NCBI GenBank assembly: GCA_965657085.1
Contig: CBFHND010000008.1
Coordinates: 69,043 to 133,042, forward strand
DNA length: 64,000 nt
Reading direction: 5' to 3'
Source of the DNA: CBFHND01 sp965657085
GTDB taxonomy: Bacteria; Pseudomonadota; Alphaproteobacteria; Rhodobacterales; Rhodobacteraceae
Below, in pieces: positions 1 to 8,241 of this stretch (position 1 is the first letter of the stretch; each line of letters starts with the position of its first letter). A program made the translations under genes and the position numbers. The notes under the pieces were generated by a model. The model made no database searches, was not told the DNA's origin, and saw only the letters and a program-made list of their open reading frames with translations.

Positions 1-458
1 CCGAAGCCTTCGTTGTTCTGCCCGTCCCCGGCCATGTCCAGTGTCTTGTAAAGACAGGCGGGCGCGCGTTCGAGCATCTGGGCCCCATAGCCAAGTGCAT
101 ACCCCATGGCCGTGGGAAATTCGTTGTGGCTGCGCTTGGATGAGGCGACCTGTTCGGCGGCAAACAACAAGGCTGCGCGGTTCCGGATCAAGGTCCAGTT
201 CAGGATCACTTCCTGATTGTAGCGGCCCGACCACTCGTAAACGGCCAGCGCCACAGGCTCGCCCGTGGCAAAGAACGCGGCCTCGACCTCGGGCGCGGTC
301 AGCGCAGACACCAGACCGCCGCGTTGCAAGGTGTCCTCGGTTGCATCCACCGAACTGGACACATCCAGCGCCAGCAACAATGCCAACCGGCATTGTTCAG
401 CGGCAGCGGGCAGGGCACCCAGCGCCACGCCCGCCGCGAGGATCAGCGTTCGGATCAC
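1..458 (-). CDS. DUF1194 / von Willebrand factor A-like secreted protein (partial)
   Basis: The gene runs off the left edge, so only the first 152 codons are visible. The product opens with a hydrophobic signal-like stretch (ILAAGVALGALPAAA) and then reads LALLLALDVSSSVD, a VWA-type metal-ion-dependent adhesion motif (DxSxS). The rest, with conserved SAL, YEWSG and DMAGDGQNNEG blocks, matches the DUF1194 family of exported alphaproteobacterial proteins of unknown role. I chose the GTG start because it overlaps the stop of the upstream glyoxalase gene by four bases (GTGA), which implies translational coupling. What it binds in the periplasm cannot be told. Confidence 0.8.
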   Translation of the reverse strand, partial: MIRTLILAAGVALGALPAAAEQCRLALLLALDVSSSVDATEDTLQRGGLVSALTAPEVEAAFFATGEPVALAVYEWSGRYNQEVILNWTLIRNRAALLFAAEQVASSKRSHNEFPTAMGYALGYGAQMLERAPACLYKTLDMAGDGQNNEGF

Positions 459-883
459 CAATGCCCTGTGTTTTCCATGCTGGCCCAGGGTTCGGCTTGC
501 GGTTTCGGCTCACCGGCCTGCAACAGTTCAACCGAGATATTGTCAGGTGAGCGTACGAACGCCATGCGACCATCTCGCGGCGGACGGTTGATGGTCACGC
601 CGTTGTCCTGCAGGTGCTGGCACGTCGCATAGATGTCATCGACCTCGTAGGCCAGGTGCCCGAAATGGCGACTGTCATCAGGCAGCGCATCATCACCGTC
701 CCAGTTGTAGGTCAGCTCGACGGGGCATTCCTCCTGACCCTCGGGGGCCATGAAGATCAGCGAAAACCGCCCCGCGTCGCTGTCATAACGGCGCGTTTCT
801 TTCAGGCCCAGCAAAGCATAGAAAGCCATGGATTTTTCCAAGTCCTTTACCCGGACCATGGTGTGCAGATATTTCAACGGCAT
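455..883 (-). CDS. gloA: Lactoylglutathione lyase (glyoxalase I)
   Basis: This 142-residue VOC-fold enzyme would isomerise the hemithioacetal of methylglyoxal and glutathione to S-lactoylglutathione in the cytoplasm. The four expected metal ligands are visible: the early His in KYLHTMVRV, Glu in VELTYNW, His in FGHLAYEV and Glu in SVELLQ. The start at 883 has a good Shine-Dalgarno (GAGAGGA) seven bases upstream; a start five codons further upstream is also open but has no such site. It is translationally coupled to the downstream VWA-like gene. A glutathione reductase gene lies at about 53 kb, consistent with a glutathione-using cell. Confidence 0.92.
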   Translation of the reverse strand: MPLKYLHTMVRVKDLEKSMAFYALLGLKETRRYDSDAGRFSLIFMAPEGQEECPVELTYNWDGDDALPDDSRHFGHLAYEVDDIYATCQHLQDNGVTINRPPRDGRMAFVRSPDNISVELLQAGEPKPQAEPWASMENTGHW

Positions 884-949
884 GCGTATTCCTCTCAAGT
901 CTTCCTGAGCATCGACACTAGCACGGCGTGGCCCAAGGGCCAGCGCGCA

Positions 950-2362
950 TCAGAACTTTGAGCGGATTTCGAGCCCGACAGAGATTTCGTTGCTCTCGTA
1001 GCGGCTGACATTGCTGGAGCGTTGCCCGGCACGGACGCGCAAGGAAGGGGCAAATCCTGCGTAGTCATAGTCGGAAAAGAAAAACGTCACATCGGCATAG
1101 ACCGAGTGATCCTGCCGCCCGCCCGGCACCTCGATGAAGCCGACGCGAAAGTCCGGATAGTCGTTTTGTCCGAGGGTGAGTGACGCCGTGACGTCGGCCG
1201 GCCCCAAAGGTTTGCCAAAGCTGTAGGAGGCCCGAAGGCTGGTCGAGGACGTGCGGGTGTTGTCGTGGCCCGCATCGACGTCGGCCACCGAAAAGGATAG
1301 CCCCAATGTGTCGCCCGACCCCAGCTTGTGCGTCAGATGCGCACCGATCTGTGCCAGCGTCTGGTCCTGCGAGGCCAGGCGGCGTGTGCCGGTGGCATCC
1401 ATGCGTGCGGAGCGGCGCTCTTCGAGCGACAAGCTGAAGCTCAGACGTGTGGAATCCGACAGCTTCAGCTGTCTGCCTGCGCGCAGCTTGGCAAAGTCAT
1501 AGTTTTCCTTGCCCCCGGACCACGACCGGCCCAATGAGGCCCCAAGCGTTGCCGTGTTTCCCTTGGCCCCCAACCGGAAAAACCGATCCACCGAAACGTC
1601 TGCATAGGTGCTCCACAGGTCGCCGTTGTCTACGTCAGGTGCCAAAGCCTTTGCCTCGGACGACAGCCAGACGCGGCGATGGTAGACCCGGGTCCCGACC
1701 GTGGTGGCACCCGTTTCGGAGCGTGCAATCCTGTAGCGCAAAGAGACATCGGCCGTGGCCGTGACGCCGGAAAGAGCCTGCGCGCTGCCGCTCAGATAGC
1801 CAACCACCGGTACGCCGTCGATGATCTGCAAAGATGTGTCCGCGCCGCTGTTGACGTTGTTTGATGGCGCGACGCTGCCACGGATGTTGAAGCTGAAGGG
1901 GTTGATGGCACGCACGCGGGCGTAGTCATCGCTGATGTTCTTGACGTCCCGCGGGTCCTTGGTGTTTGTCGCTGCCCTGCGCAGCCACAGCTGGGTCAGG
2001 GTGGGGCGCTTGCCCTGCATGGCGGCGCGTGCCGCGAATTGGGCGGCGCGCAAGCGGGACTTGGGGTCGTCACTGTTGCGATAGGCGCGGGCGGCAAACC
2101 GGCGCGCGGTGCGGTTGTCGCCCTTTTGTCCGGCGGCGGCGGCAATAATGAACTGCGCGCCTGCGTCGTTTGGATTGGCCTGAAGCAATCCATGCGCCAG
2201 TTGCACGGCAAGCTCTGTATCGCCGCGTGACAGGGCGTAATGGGCCAAGGCCCGCGCTTCTGAAAGCGTGATCTGCGCATTCTCTTGCGCCCGCACTTGC
2301 GAGATTGGGCCAATGGCAATGGCCAGTGCCAAGGCACCGGCCACCCAGGTCATACGCCGCAT
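950..2362 (-). CDS. SLAM-like outer-membrane protein (surface lipoprotein assembly modifier, DUF560)
   Basis: This 470-residue protein has an N-terminal signal peptide ending near VRAQ. A helical TPR-like region follows (residues about 30-150, with repeated ARALAHYAL, AQLAHGLL and ARRFAARAY blocks). The C-terminal half is rich in alternating beta strands and ends in Phe (EIRSKF), as outer-membrane barrels do. The INPFSFNIRGSVAPSNNVNSG passage at the start of the barrel is typical of the DUF560 / SLAM family, which exports lipoproteins or soluble proteins across the outer membrane (type XI secretion). It lies ten bases downstream of a lipoprotein gene on the same strand, which is the expected substrate. 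Function is inferred from family and neighbour. Confidence 0.75.
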   Translation of the reverse strand: MRRMTWVAGALALAIAIGPISQVRAQENAQITLSEARALAHYALSRGDTELAVQLAHGLLQANPNDAGAQFIIAAAAGQKGDNRTARRFAARAYRNSDDPKSRLRAAQFAARAAMQGKRPTLTQLWLRRAATNTKDPRDVKNISDDYARVRAINPFSFNIRGSVAPSNNVNSGADTSLQIIDGVPVVGYLSGSAQALSGVTATADVSLRYRIARSETGATTVGTRVYHRRVWLSSEAKALAPDVDNGDLWSTYADVSVDRFFRLGAKGNTATLGASLGRSWSGGKENYDFAKLRAGRQLKLSDSTRLSFSLSLEERRSARMDATGTRRLASQDQTLAQIGAHLTHKLGSGDTLGLSFSVADVDAGHDNTRTSSTSLRASYSFGKPLGPADVTASLTLGQNDYPDFRVGFIEVPGGRQDHSVYADVTFFFSDYDYAGFAPSLRVRAGQRSSNVSRYESNEISVGLEIRSKF

Positions 2363-2372
2363 CAGGCCGCCC

Positions 2373-3317
2373 TTACGGGTTCACTTCGTCGCAGATGGCG
2401 GACGTTTCAACTGCAGTGCCGCACTTGCCCAGGACGAACACGCCATATTCCTCTTCGGCGTTGGTCCCGTCAATCAGGTGGTCGCTTACAAAGATCACAC
2501 CGGCCACGGCTTCGGCATCTTCGCCGCCAAAAATTCCGCCATAGTCACCGCGATCGGTCCGGTCCCCGGTCAGTTCGACGTCCCCGAAAAAGCTACCGTC
2601 GCTTTCGATTGTGGTGGGCACCAGAGTCAGGTCCTCCACATCCAGAACCGTTCCGGAGGCTAGCGTGTCATCGCGCGCATCCAGCTGCCGGTCGTAAACC
2701 GACCCCGACAGGTTGTTGTCGCCAAAGTCCACGTTGATGAAAATCTTGCCCGTCACCTTGGCCGATTGTCCGGGCAGCAGTGAGTCATCAACACCGGGCG
2801 TCACGGGCAGCAGATCATCTCCGTCCCCCGCAATGTTGGTCAAACCCACGTAGTCGCCAGCATAGGAAACCAGACCTGTGTCCGCTGTTACCGCGGGCGG
2901 ATCGTAGTTTCCGTCGCGCGCATAGGCCCCGCCACCATTGTAGTAAGTGAATTGCCCGCCGGTCACCGCGATGCCTGCGCGCGTACCATTGATGTCTTGC
3001 ACATAGGCTGTGGTGTGTTGGTCAAGAGGATCGTCCTGGGCGGTAAAGGCCACATATCCCGGAACATCCAGTCCGGGCCGACGCCGGAACGTCGCCTCCA
3101 CCGGATCAAGATCCCTGCTGACGCCTGTAACCGTCAACGTGCCAGCGGCAGCGTCGTAGGAAAAACTATCCAGATCGTTGGCCAGAGATGCTGGCACGGC
3201 GCCTACGCCGCCTGTGTCGTCAGCGTCCGTGGTTGTTGTCGTACTGGTAAATGGATTTCCATCGCCACACGCGGCGACCAACGCCAATACGGCGATGCCT
3301 GCATATAAACGGGTCAT
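2373..3317 (-). CDS. TbpB/HpuA-like surface lipoprotein, probable SLAM substrate
   Basis: A 314-residue lipoprotein. The signal peptide ends in the lipobox LVAAC, and Cys is followed by Gly-Asp and a low-complexity Thr linker (STTTTTTDADD). The C-terminal third (GKIFINVDFGDNNLSGSVYD, GSFFGDVELTG, GDYGGIFGG then EAVAGVIFVSDH) has the strand-and-glycine pattern of the eight-stranded lipoprotein barrel in transferrin-binding protein B and other SLAM clients. I start it at 3317, where AGGTGG sits upstream; a longer reading would put 13 residues before the signal peptide. It is probably the partner of the adjacent SLAM-like gene and displayed on the cell surface. Its ligand is unknown. Confidence 0.75.
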   Translation of the reverse strand: MTRLYAGIAVLALVAACGDGNPFTSTTTTTDADDTGGVGAVPASLANDLDSFSYDAAAGTLTVTGVSRDLDPVEATFRRRPGLDVPGYVAFTAQDDPLDQHTTAYVQDINGTRAGIAVTGGQFTYYNGGGAYARDGNYDPPAVTADTGLVSYAGDYVGLTNIAGDGDDLLPVTPGVDDSLLPGQSAKVTGKIFINVDFGDNNLSGSVYDRQLDARDDTLASGTVLDVEDLTLVPTTIESDGSFFGDVELTGDRTDRGDYGGIFGGEDAEAVAGVIFVSDHLIDGTNAEEEYGVFVLGKCGTAVETSAICDEVNP

Positions 3318-3506
3318 TTGCGACCACCTTTGTTTGACTACTGCCTCGTTGGTCAAAGAATCGCGCGGTTTTGAATCAAAGTCAACGAATCAGTTCAGGC
3401 GGAGCGTGAACCGTGTCTTGCGGGAAACCACGATATAGCGGTTCACGGACCCGCCCCCGCTATATAAGGTGTAGACCTGAAGATTCTGTGCCAAAGGATT
3501 CGCGCC

Positions 3507-4412
3507 ATGCCCCTCAGCCCCGAACAGTCCGCCGAAATCGACGCGCAACGCAGCCAGCCTGCCAGCACGCTGCGCGCCACAGCGCCGGGGATGGAGGCGC
3601 ATCTGTACCATGCGCGCCCTGTGCTTGATCACGGTTTTGTCCGGGTGATCGACTATATGGGCGACGACGCCGCCATCTGCCAGGCCGCGCGGGTCAGCTA
3701 TGGCAAGGGCACCAAATCGGTGCAGAACGATGAGGGGCTGATCCGTTACCTGATGCGCCACTGGCACTCGACCCCCTTCGAGATGTGCGAGATCAAGCTG
3801 CACGTGAAATTGCCCGTTTTCGTGGCGCGCCAGTGGATCCGGCACCGTACCGCCAACGTCAACGAATACTCGGCGCGTTATTCGATCCTCGACCGCGAAT
3901 TCTACATCCCCGCGCCCGAACATCTGGCCGCGCAATCGGTGGTCAACAATCAGGGCCGGGGCGAAACGCTGGAGGGCGAAGAGGCCGCGCGTGTGCTGGA
4001 GATCCTCAAGGCCGACAGCAACCGGGCCTATGACCATTACGAGCAGATGATCTCGGACGAGGAGCAATCGGGGCTGGCGCGGGAACTGGCGCGCATGAAC
4101 CTGCCCGCGAACATCTATACGCAGTGGTACTGGAAGGTGGACCTGCACAACCTCTTCCACTTCCTGCGCCTGCGCGCGGACGCCCACGCCCAATACGAGA
4201 TCCGGGTCTATGCCGATGCGATCTGTGAAATGGTCAAGGATTGGGTACCGGCGGCGTATAGCGCGTTCGAGGATTACCGGATGGGGGGGGCGCAACTCTC
4301 GGGCAAAGGCGTCGAGTGCATCCGCCGGATGCTGAAAGGCGAAGAGGTGACGCAGGAAACCTCCGGTATGAGCAAAGGCGAATGGCGGGAGTTTATGGGG
4401 GTTGTTGGGTGA
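3507..4412 (+). CDS. thyX: FAD-dependent thymidylate synthase ThyX
   Basis: This enzyme methylates dUMP to dTMP using methylenetetrahydrofolate as carbon source and FAD/NADPH as reductant. The 301-residue product carries the diagnostic ThyX motif RHRTANVNEYS (RHR-X7-S) about residues 112-122, with flanking PFEMCEIKLHVKLPVF and the C-terminal HFLRLRADAHAQYEIR block that binds nucleotide and flavin. Its length is slightly above the usual 220-300 because of an N-terminal extension. It is divergent from the lipoprotein gene across 189 bases, and its stop codon overlaps the start of a downstream membrane protein gene by four bases. Confidence 0.96.
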   Translation: MPLSPEQSAEIDAQRSQPASTLRATAPGMEAHLYHARPVLDHGFVRVIDYMGDDAAICQAARVSYGKGTKSVQNDEGLIRYLMRHWHSTPFEMCEIKLHVKLPVFVARQWIRHRTANVNEYSARYSILDREFYIPAPEHLAAQSVVNNQGRGETLEGEEAARVLEILKADSNRAYDHYEQMISDEEQSGLARELARMNLPANIYTQWYWKVDLHNLFHFLRLRADAHAQYEIRVYADAICEMVKDWVPAAYSAFEDYRMGGAQLSGKGVECIRRMLKGEEVTQETSGMSKGEWREFMGVVG

Positions 4413-5194
4413 GACCACCTACGTCCGGGCAAGGTTTTGCGATAGTAATCGCAGTATCGATTTTACTCGGGATTGGAGGCTGGACCCTACTTAAACACTT
4501 CTTTTCAGACACTGCCTTTGATGCAGGGCTGGAAGGAGCAATTATCGGAGGTTTGATATCGGGATCTTTCGCTCTGCTGGGCGTTGTTATGTCAAACGTG
4601 GCCAGTACACAGGCGGAAAAGACAGCGGACAAGAAGCGTAGAAAGGCTATTGCTCATTCCGTTTTCGTCAAATGCACTGCTGTCCAAGATCATTTGACAA
4701 AGTGTTACCGTCACTATCTTGATGGCTCTCCAGCTTTGAGTTTCAGGATTTGTGGCGTTGGGCAGTTTCGTAAGCCGCTCTTAGGACCTCCGTTCGAAAT
4801 AGCCTTCTCGGACGCAGAGATGTCGCTTGGCTTGGCCGAAGGTGACATTGAATTGCATAACGCAATAGAAACTTTTAGCCGGGTCAATCAAGCCCATTCG
4901 CATTTCAAAAATCTCTATGATGAAAAAATAATTGAAGTAGAAAAGGAAATGGCTAAGAACGCAGTCGTGCAAGATGGAAAAGTACAGTCCAATGCGACGC
5001 TGTCCACCTATCAGGTCGCAATCCTCGAAAGCGTTTTTTCAGGTTATTGGTCATTTTTGTTGAGAGCATACCCAGAAGCCAGAGAGCAGCATCAAAACTT
5101 GGTTTCGATCCTAGAAAAGAGTTTTTCGACAAAAATCGAGTTTGAGTTTTCGGACGATCCGCCACAAGCGCCCAACTTTGCTGATCGCGAATAG
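4409..5194 (+). CDS. Unrecognised two-TM membrane protein with cytoplasmic helical domain
   Basis: I do not recognise this 261-residue product. The GTG start at 4409 overlaps the thyX stop by four bases. Two hydrophobic segments lie near the N terminus (about residues 9-24 and 42-62, the second rich in Gly: GAIIGGLISGSFALLGVVM). A charged AEKTADKKRRK stretch and a mostly helical soluble region of about 190 residues follow. Base composition is clearly AT-richer than its neighbours (many AAA, GAA, TTT codons), which suggests recent acquisition. The architecture, an N-terminal membrane anchor plus a helical domain, is common among small accessory or defence-related genes, but no catalytic motif is visible and no function is claimed. 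Confidence 0.6.
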   Translation: MRPPTSGQGFAIVIAVSILLGIGGWTLLKHFFSDTAFDAGLEGAIIGGLISGSFALLGVVMSNVASTQAEKTADKKRRKAIAHSVFVKCTAVQDHLTKCYRHYLDGSPALSFRICGVGQFRKPLLGPPFEIAFSDAEMSLGLAEGDIELHNAIETFSRVNQAHSHFKNLYDEKIIEVEKEMAKNAVVQDGKVQSNATLSTYQVAILESVFSGYWSFLLRAYPEAREQHQNLVSILEKSFSTKIEFEFSDDPPQAPNFADRE

Positions 5195-5596
5195 GTTTTG
5201 ATCACCCCGGTCCGTTTTTACAAATTGCAGAGTAAGCTACTGACCGAGCAGTGAAGGTCTCCAGCATAACGCCGGACCCGGGGCTCCGCCCGTGGATTGC
5301 CTCAAACGATCCCCCGGATCATTTGTCGCTGTGCGAACCGGCAACCACCCCACCCGGGCCGGCGCTTCGTCACCGCCATCACTCAGCCCGACCAAACTCG
5401 CTGACATCTCAACCATAAATCGCGCAGCAGTACCGTTGCTGCGCCAACCCGCGGCCCTCTCATGCCTTGCTGCGCAAGGCACTGCCGGGTACGCGGCAAG
5501 GCCGCTGATCCGGCGCTGGCACGGTTTGGACCTGCCGGGCAGGATAACGCCCCGACCCTCTGGCCCCCGGCGCTCCCGCGTGTCTAGACTGTCCGC
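5195..5596. other. 402-bp region without a recognised gene
   Basis: This lies between the AT-rich membrane gene and the P450 gene. It is GC-rich again and open in several frames by composition only. A minus-strand reading from about 5425 to 5237 starts MVEMSASLVG but resembles no family I know and has no convincing ribosome site. I see no tRNA, no clear terminator and no repeat. It may be decayed DNA left after the insertion of the preceding gene. Confidence 0.4.
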
Positions 5597-6775
5597 ATGA
5601 TCGACCTTGCCAACCTGCCGCCGGATTTTCACGCCGATCCCTTCCGCCACTATGACGCCCTGCTGCGGGATGCCCCCATCTGTCCGCAGCCCGATGGCTC
5701 TGTCATCCTGTCGCGCCACGCGGACCTCACCCGCGTCTACAAGGACACCGCCACCTTCACCTCGGACAAGCGCGCGGCCTTTGCGCCCAAGTTCGGCCCC
5801 GGCACGCCGCTGTTCGAACATCACACCACATCGCTGGTCTTCAACGATCCGCCCCTGCACACCCGCGTGCGGCGGATCATGACGGCGGCCCTGGCCCCGC
5901 GCGCGCTGGCCAGCCTTGAGCCCGGATTGATCGCCACGGTTGACCAACTGCTGGACGACATGCCCGCCACCCCTGACCTGATCGAGGATTTCGCGGCCAC
6001 CATTCCGATCCAGATCATCGGCAACCTGCTGGACATCCCCATGGCCGAACGCGCGCCGCTGCGCGACTGGTCGCTGGCGATCCTCGGCGCGTTGGAGCCG
6101 ACGTTGGACGCAGATCAGCTGGCGCGGGGGCACCGTGCCGTGTCGGAGTTCAAGACCTATCTGCAAGACCTGATCGCCCGCCGCACCGCGCATCCGGGTG
6201 ATCCGGAAACCGATGTGCTGACCCGGCTGATCGAAGGGGACGCCGATGGCACCCTGACCGAGATCGAGTTGATCCAGAACTGCATCTTCATTCTCAACGC
6301 GGGCCACGAGACCACCACGAACCTGATCGGCAGCGGACTGGCCTTGGTGCACGATCACCCTGACCAGAAGGCGCGGCTAATGGACGATCCCACCCTGATC
6401 GCGCCTTGTGTCGAAGAGGTCTTGCGCTGCGCCTCGCCCAACCAGTTTGGCAACCGCACAGCCGCAACCGATTGCGAGATCGCAGGCCATGCCATCGCAA
6501 GGGGGACCAACCTGCACCTGTGCATCGGGGCGGCCAATCGCGACCCTGAGGTTTTTGCAGACCCGGGAAGGTTCGACATCACGCGCACGCCCAACCGGCA
6601 TCTGGCCTTTGCGGGCGGGCCGCATGTGTGCGTGGGCCTGACGCTGGCGCGGATGGAGGGGCGCATTGCGCTTGCGCGTTTCTTGCGGCGTTACGGGAAC
6701 TACCGGATCACCGAACGCATCCAGGGCGGGCGCGTCCGGTTTCGGGGGTATTCCAGCCTGAAGGCCACATTCTAG
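5597..6775 (+). CDS. Cytochrome P450
   Basis: A 392-residue soluble bacterial P450 monooxygenase. The I-helix oxygen-activation motif reads AGHETTT (about residues 235-241), the K-helix ExxR is EVLR (residues 274-277), and the heme-binding loop FAGGPHVCVG places the proximal thiolate at Cys345. Substrate is not predictable from sequence. No dedicated redox partner is adjacent; the adrenodoxin-type ferredoxin at 59.5 kb is a plausible electron donor, by inference only. The stop codon overlaps the stop of the convergent small gene on the other strand. Confidence 0.95.
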   Translation: MIDLANLPPDFHADPFRHYDALLRDAPICPQPDGSVILSRHADLTRVYKDTATFTSDKRAAFAPKFGPGTPLFEHHTTSLVFNDPPLHTRVRRIMTAALAPRALASLEPGLIATVDQLLDDMPATPDLIEDFAATIPIQIIGNLLDIPMAERAPLRDWSLAILGALEPTLDADQLARGHRAVSEFKTYLQDLIARRTAHPGDPETDVLTRLIEGDADGTLTEIELIQNCIFILNAGHETTTNLIGSGLALVHDHPDQKARLMDDPTLIAPCVEEVLRCASPNQFGNRTAATDCEIAGHAIARGTNLHLCIGAANRDPEVFADPGRFDITRTPNRHLAFAGGPHVCVGLTLARMEGRIALARFLRRYGNYRITERIQGGRVRFRGYSSLKATF

Positions 6776-7002
6776 CCTGCGGACCGCTGCCGGATCTGCG
6801 CGACCATCGCGGGGTTCGCCTGCTCCCATGCCTTGAACCGCAAATAGGCGTCGACATTTGTATCCTGTGGTTCGGAGAAGTGGGATTTTACGGCGGTGTA
6901 ATGGTCCATGCAGGCGGCCACTTCGGCAGATGACAGCGGGCGTTGCGCCGCGATCTGGTCACAGGCGTAATAGAGCGAAAGAAGGCGCAAGAGTTCGGTC
7001 AT
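6772..7002 (-). CDS. Small conserved hypothetical protein
   Basis: A 76-residue acidic soluble protein starting MTELLRLLSLYYACDQ, with no signal peptide or membrane segment. It contains a helical N-terminal half and a VDAYLRFKAWEQANP segment. Coding bias fits a real gene, and the ends are tight: its stop overlaps the convergent P450 stop by four bases. It resembles short proteins of unknown function seen in roseobacters, but I cannot name a family or function. Confidence 0.6.
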   Translation of the reverse strand: MTELLRLLSLYYACDQIAAQRPLSSAEVAACMDHYTAVKSHFSEPQDTNVDAYLRFKAWEQANPAMVAQIRQRSAG

Positions 7003-7172
7003 GGCCGATATCCTTTTTTCTGACGCCCAGAGCCTTGCACAAATTCACGACAGTCTGGTTAACGCGCCGACCGCCTGCGGGGGCCCCAGACAGAAAAGAA
7101 CTGGACTTGAAGGGCGACAAAAGGCACAGTTCTTCACGTATTTAGTAGCATTATCGGCGAGCGAGGGAAGAT

Positions 7173-7466
7173 ATGCGAATGAAAGCGATGTTTGCGACGG
7201 TTCTGGGTGGAACACTTTTGGTGGCGGCACCTGTTTTGGCGGACGGCCCACGGACCTATGCGGTACACAGCAATGCCAACTACTGCCCAGCCGGTTTGCA
7301 GCCGATCACGATCAGCGGTGTCATCTGCTGCGGGACGCCCAACCAATCGGTAAGCTACAACCAGATGCTGGCCCATGCCGCTCCGCGCAAGCACACGCCA
7401 CGCAAGGTCTATAGCAATGCCCGCGCGGATTGCCCGGTCGGCACCAAGGGATGCACTTACGACTGA
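7173..7466 (+). CDS. Small secreted cysteine-containing protein
   Basis: A 97-residue precursor with a clear signal peptide (MKAMFATVLGGTLLVAAPVLADG), leaving about 74 mature residues. The mature part carries five cysteines (in NYCPAG, VICCGT, ADCPVG and KGCTYD), suggesting disulfides or metal binding in the periplasm. GAGGGA lies five bases before the ATG at 7173; the second Met two codons on is also possible. No family is recognised. A strong terminator follows 20 bases after the stop. Confidence 0.7.
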   Translation: MRMKAMFATVLGGTLLVAAPVLADGPRTYAVHSNANYCPAGLQPITISGVICCGTPNQSVSYNQMLAHAAPRKHTPRKVYSNARADCPVGTKGCTYD

Positions 7467-7485
7467 TCGGTTAAAAAGATCATGC

Positions 7486-7518
7486 AAAGGCCCGGCGGTT
7501 GCGTTCCGCCGGGCCTTT
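7486..7518. terminator. Bidirectional intrinsic terminator
   Basis: A perfect 13-bp inverted repeat (AAAGGCCCGGCGG / CCGCCGGGCCTTT) with a seven-base loop sits between two convergent genes, the small secreted protein and the cold-shock gene. The A and T ends of the stem give a short U run in either direction. Confidence 0.85.
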
Positions 7519-7523
7519 GTTGT

Positions 7524-7730
7524 TTACAGCAATGCCAGATCGCCCGCCATTTGCCGGCCATCACGGCCTTCCGACAATTCAAAGCTGATCTTTTGATTGT
7601 CGGCCAAGCCGGTCAAGCCCGACCGCTCGACTGCTGAAATGTGAACGAAAACGTCCTTGCCGCCATCGTCGGGTGCAATGAACCCGTATCCTTTGGTGGT
7701 GTTGAACCACTTCACGGTGCCAGTTGGCAT
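7524..7730 (-). CDS. Cold-shock protein (CspA family)
   Basis: A 68-residue single cold-shock domain that binds single-stranded RNA or DNA and acts as an RNA chaperone. RNP-1 is KGYGFI and RNP-2 is VFVHI, both in their expected positions after VKWFN. The length is the family standard. The 188 bases upstream hold no other gene and could include a structured 5' leader as in other csp genes, but I did not identify a specific element. Confidence 0.96.
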   Translation of the reverse strand: MPTGTVKWFNTTKGYGFIAPDDGGKDVFVHISAVERSGLTGLADNQKISFELSEGRDGRQMAGDLALL

Positions 7731-7918
7731 ATCCCGTGCCTCCTTTTGCCTTAATTTCCACCCGCGCGCGGGGTCTTGAATGCGCCGGCCCGCCCCTTTG
7801 AAGCGTACGAACGGCCCGACACAGGAAACAAGATTGATCGACCCCGCGAAAAATCAAGAAAAACTGGGTGCAAATGCGACAATGCGTCATTACCTATGGC
7901 GCAAAGTGAGGAAAAACC

Positions 7919-8239
7919 ATGCAGATTTACGGCCTTAAGACATGTGATACCTGCCGCAAAGCAATCAAGGCGTTGCCGCAGGCGAGCTTCGTGGACGTAC
8001 GTGCCGAAGGCGTGCCAGCACCCGTGATGCAGGCCGCACAGGCGAAATTCGGGGACGCGCTGACCAACACGCGCTCGACAACGTGGCGCGGACTGGATGA
8101 TGCTGCGCGCGCGCGCCCACAGCTTGATCTGCTGGCCGACAATCCGACATTGATGAAACGGCCATTGATCGTGGACGGGGACAGCATGTACCTCGGCTGG
8201 GACAAGGCCACCCAAGCCACCCTCGTGACGGGAGACTGA
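7919..8239 (+). CDS. ArsC/Spx-family thioredoxin-fold protein
   Basis: A 106-residue protein of the arsenate-reductase-like (ArsC/Spx/YffB) family. The N-terminal redox motif is TCDTC, preceded by the strand QIYGLK, and the C-terminal part has the KRPLIV cis-proline strand typical of the fold. It is short for a true ArsC and lacks an adjacent ars operon, so a YffB-like glutathione-dependent thiol reductase is as likely. It is followed after two bases by a membrane protein gene, probably co-transcribed. Confidence 0.85.
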   Translation: MQIYGLKTCDTCRKAIKALPQASFVDVRAEGVPAPVMQAAQAKFGDALTNTRSTTWRGLDDAARARPQLDLLADNPTLMKRPLIVDGDSMYLGWDKATQATLVTGD

Positions 8240-8241
8240 CC

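Noticed and set aside
5237..5425. Minus-strand reading starting MVEMSASLVG in the gap before the P450 gene
   Set aside because: No ribosome site, no family resemblance and composition-driven openness; not listed as a gene.
7919..8239. True arsenate reductase (arsC)
   Set aside because: The protein is short and no ars genes are near; left as ArsC/Spx-family.
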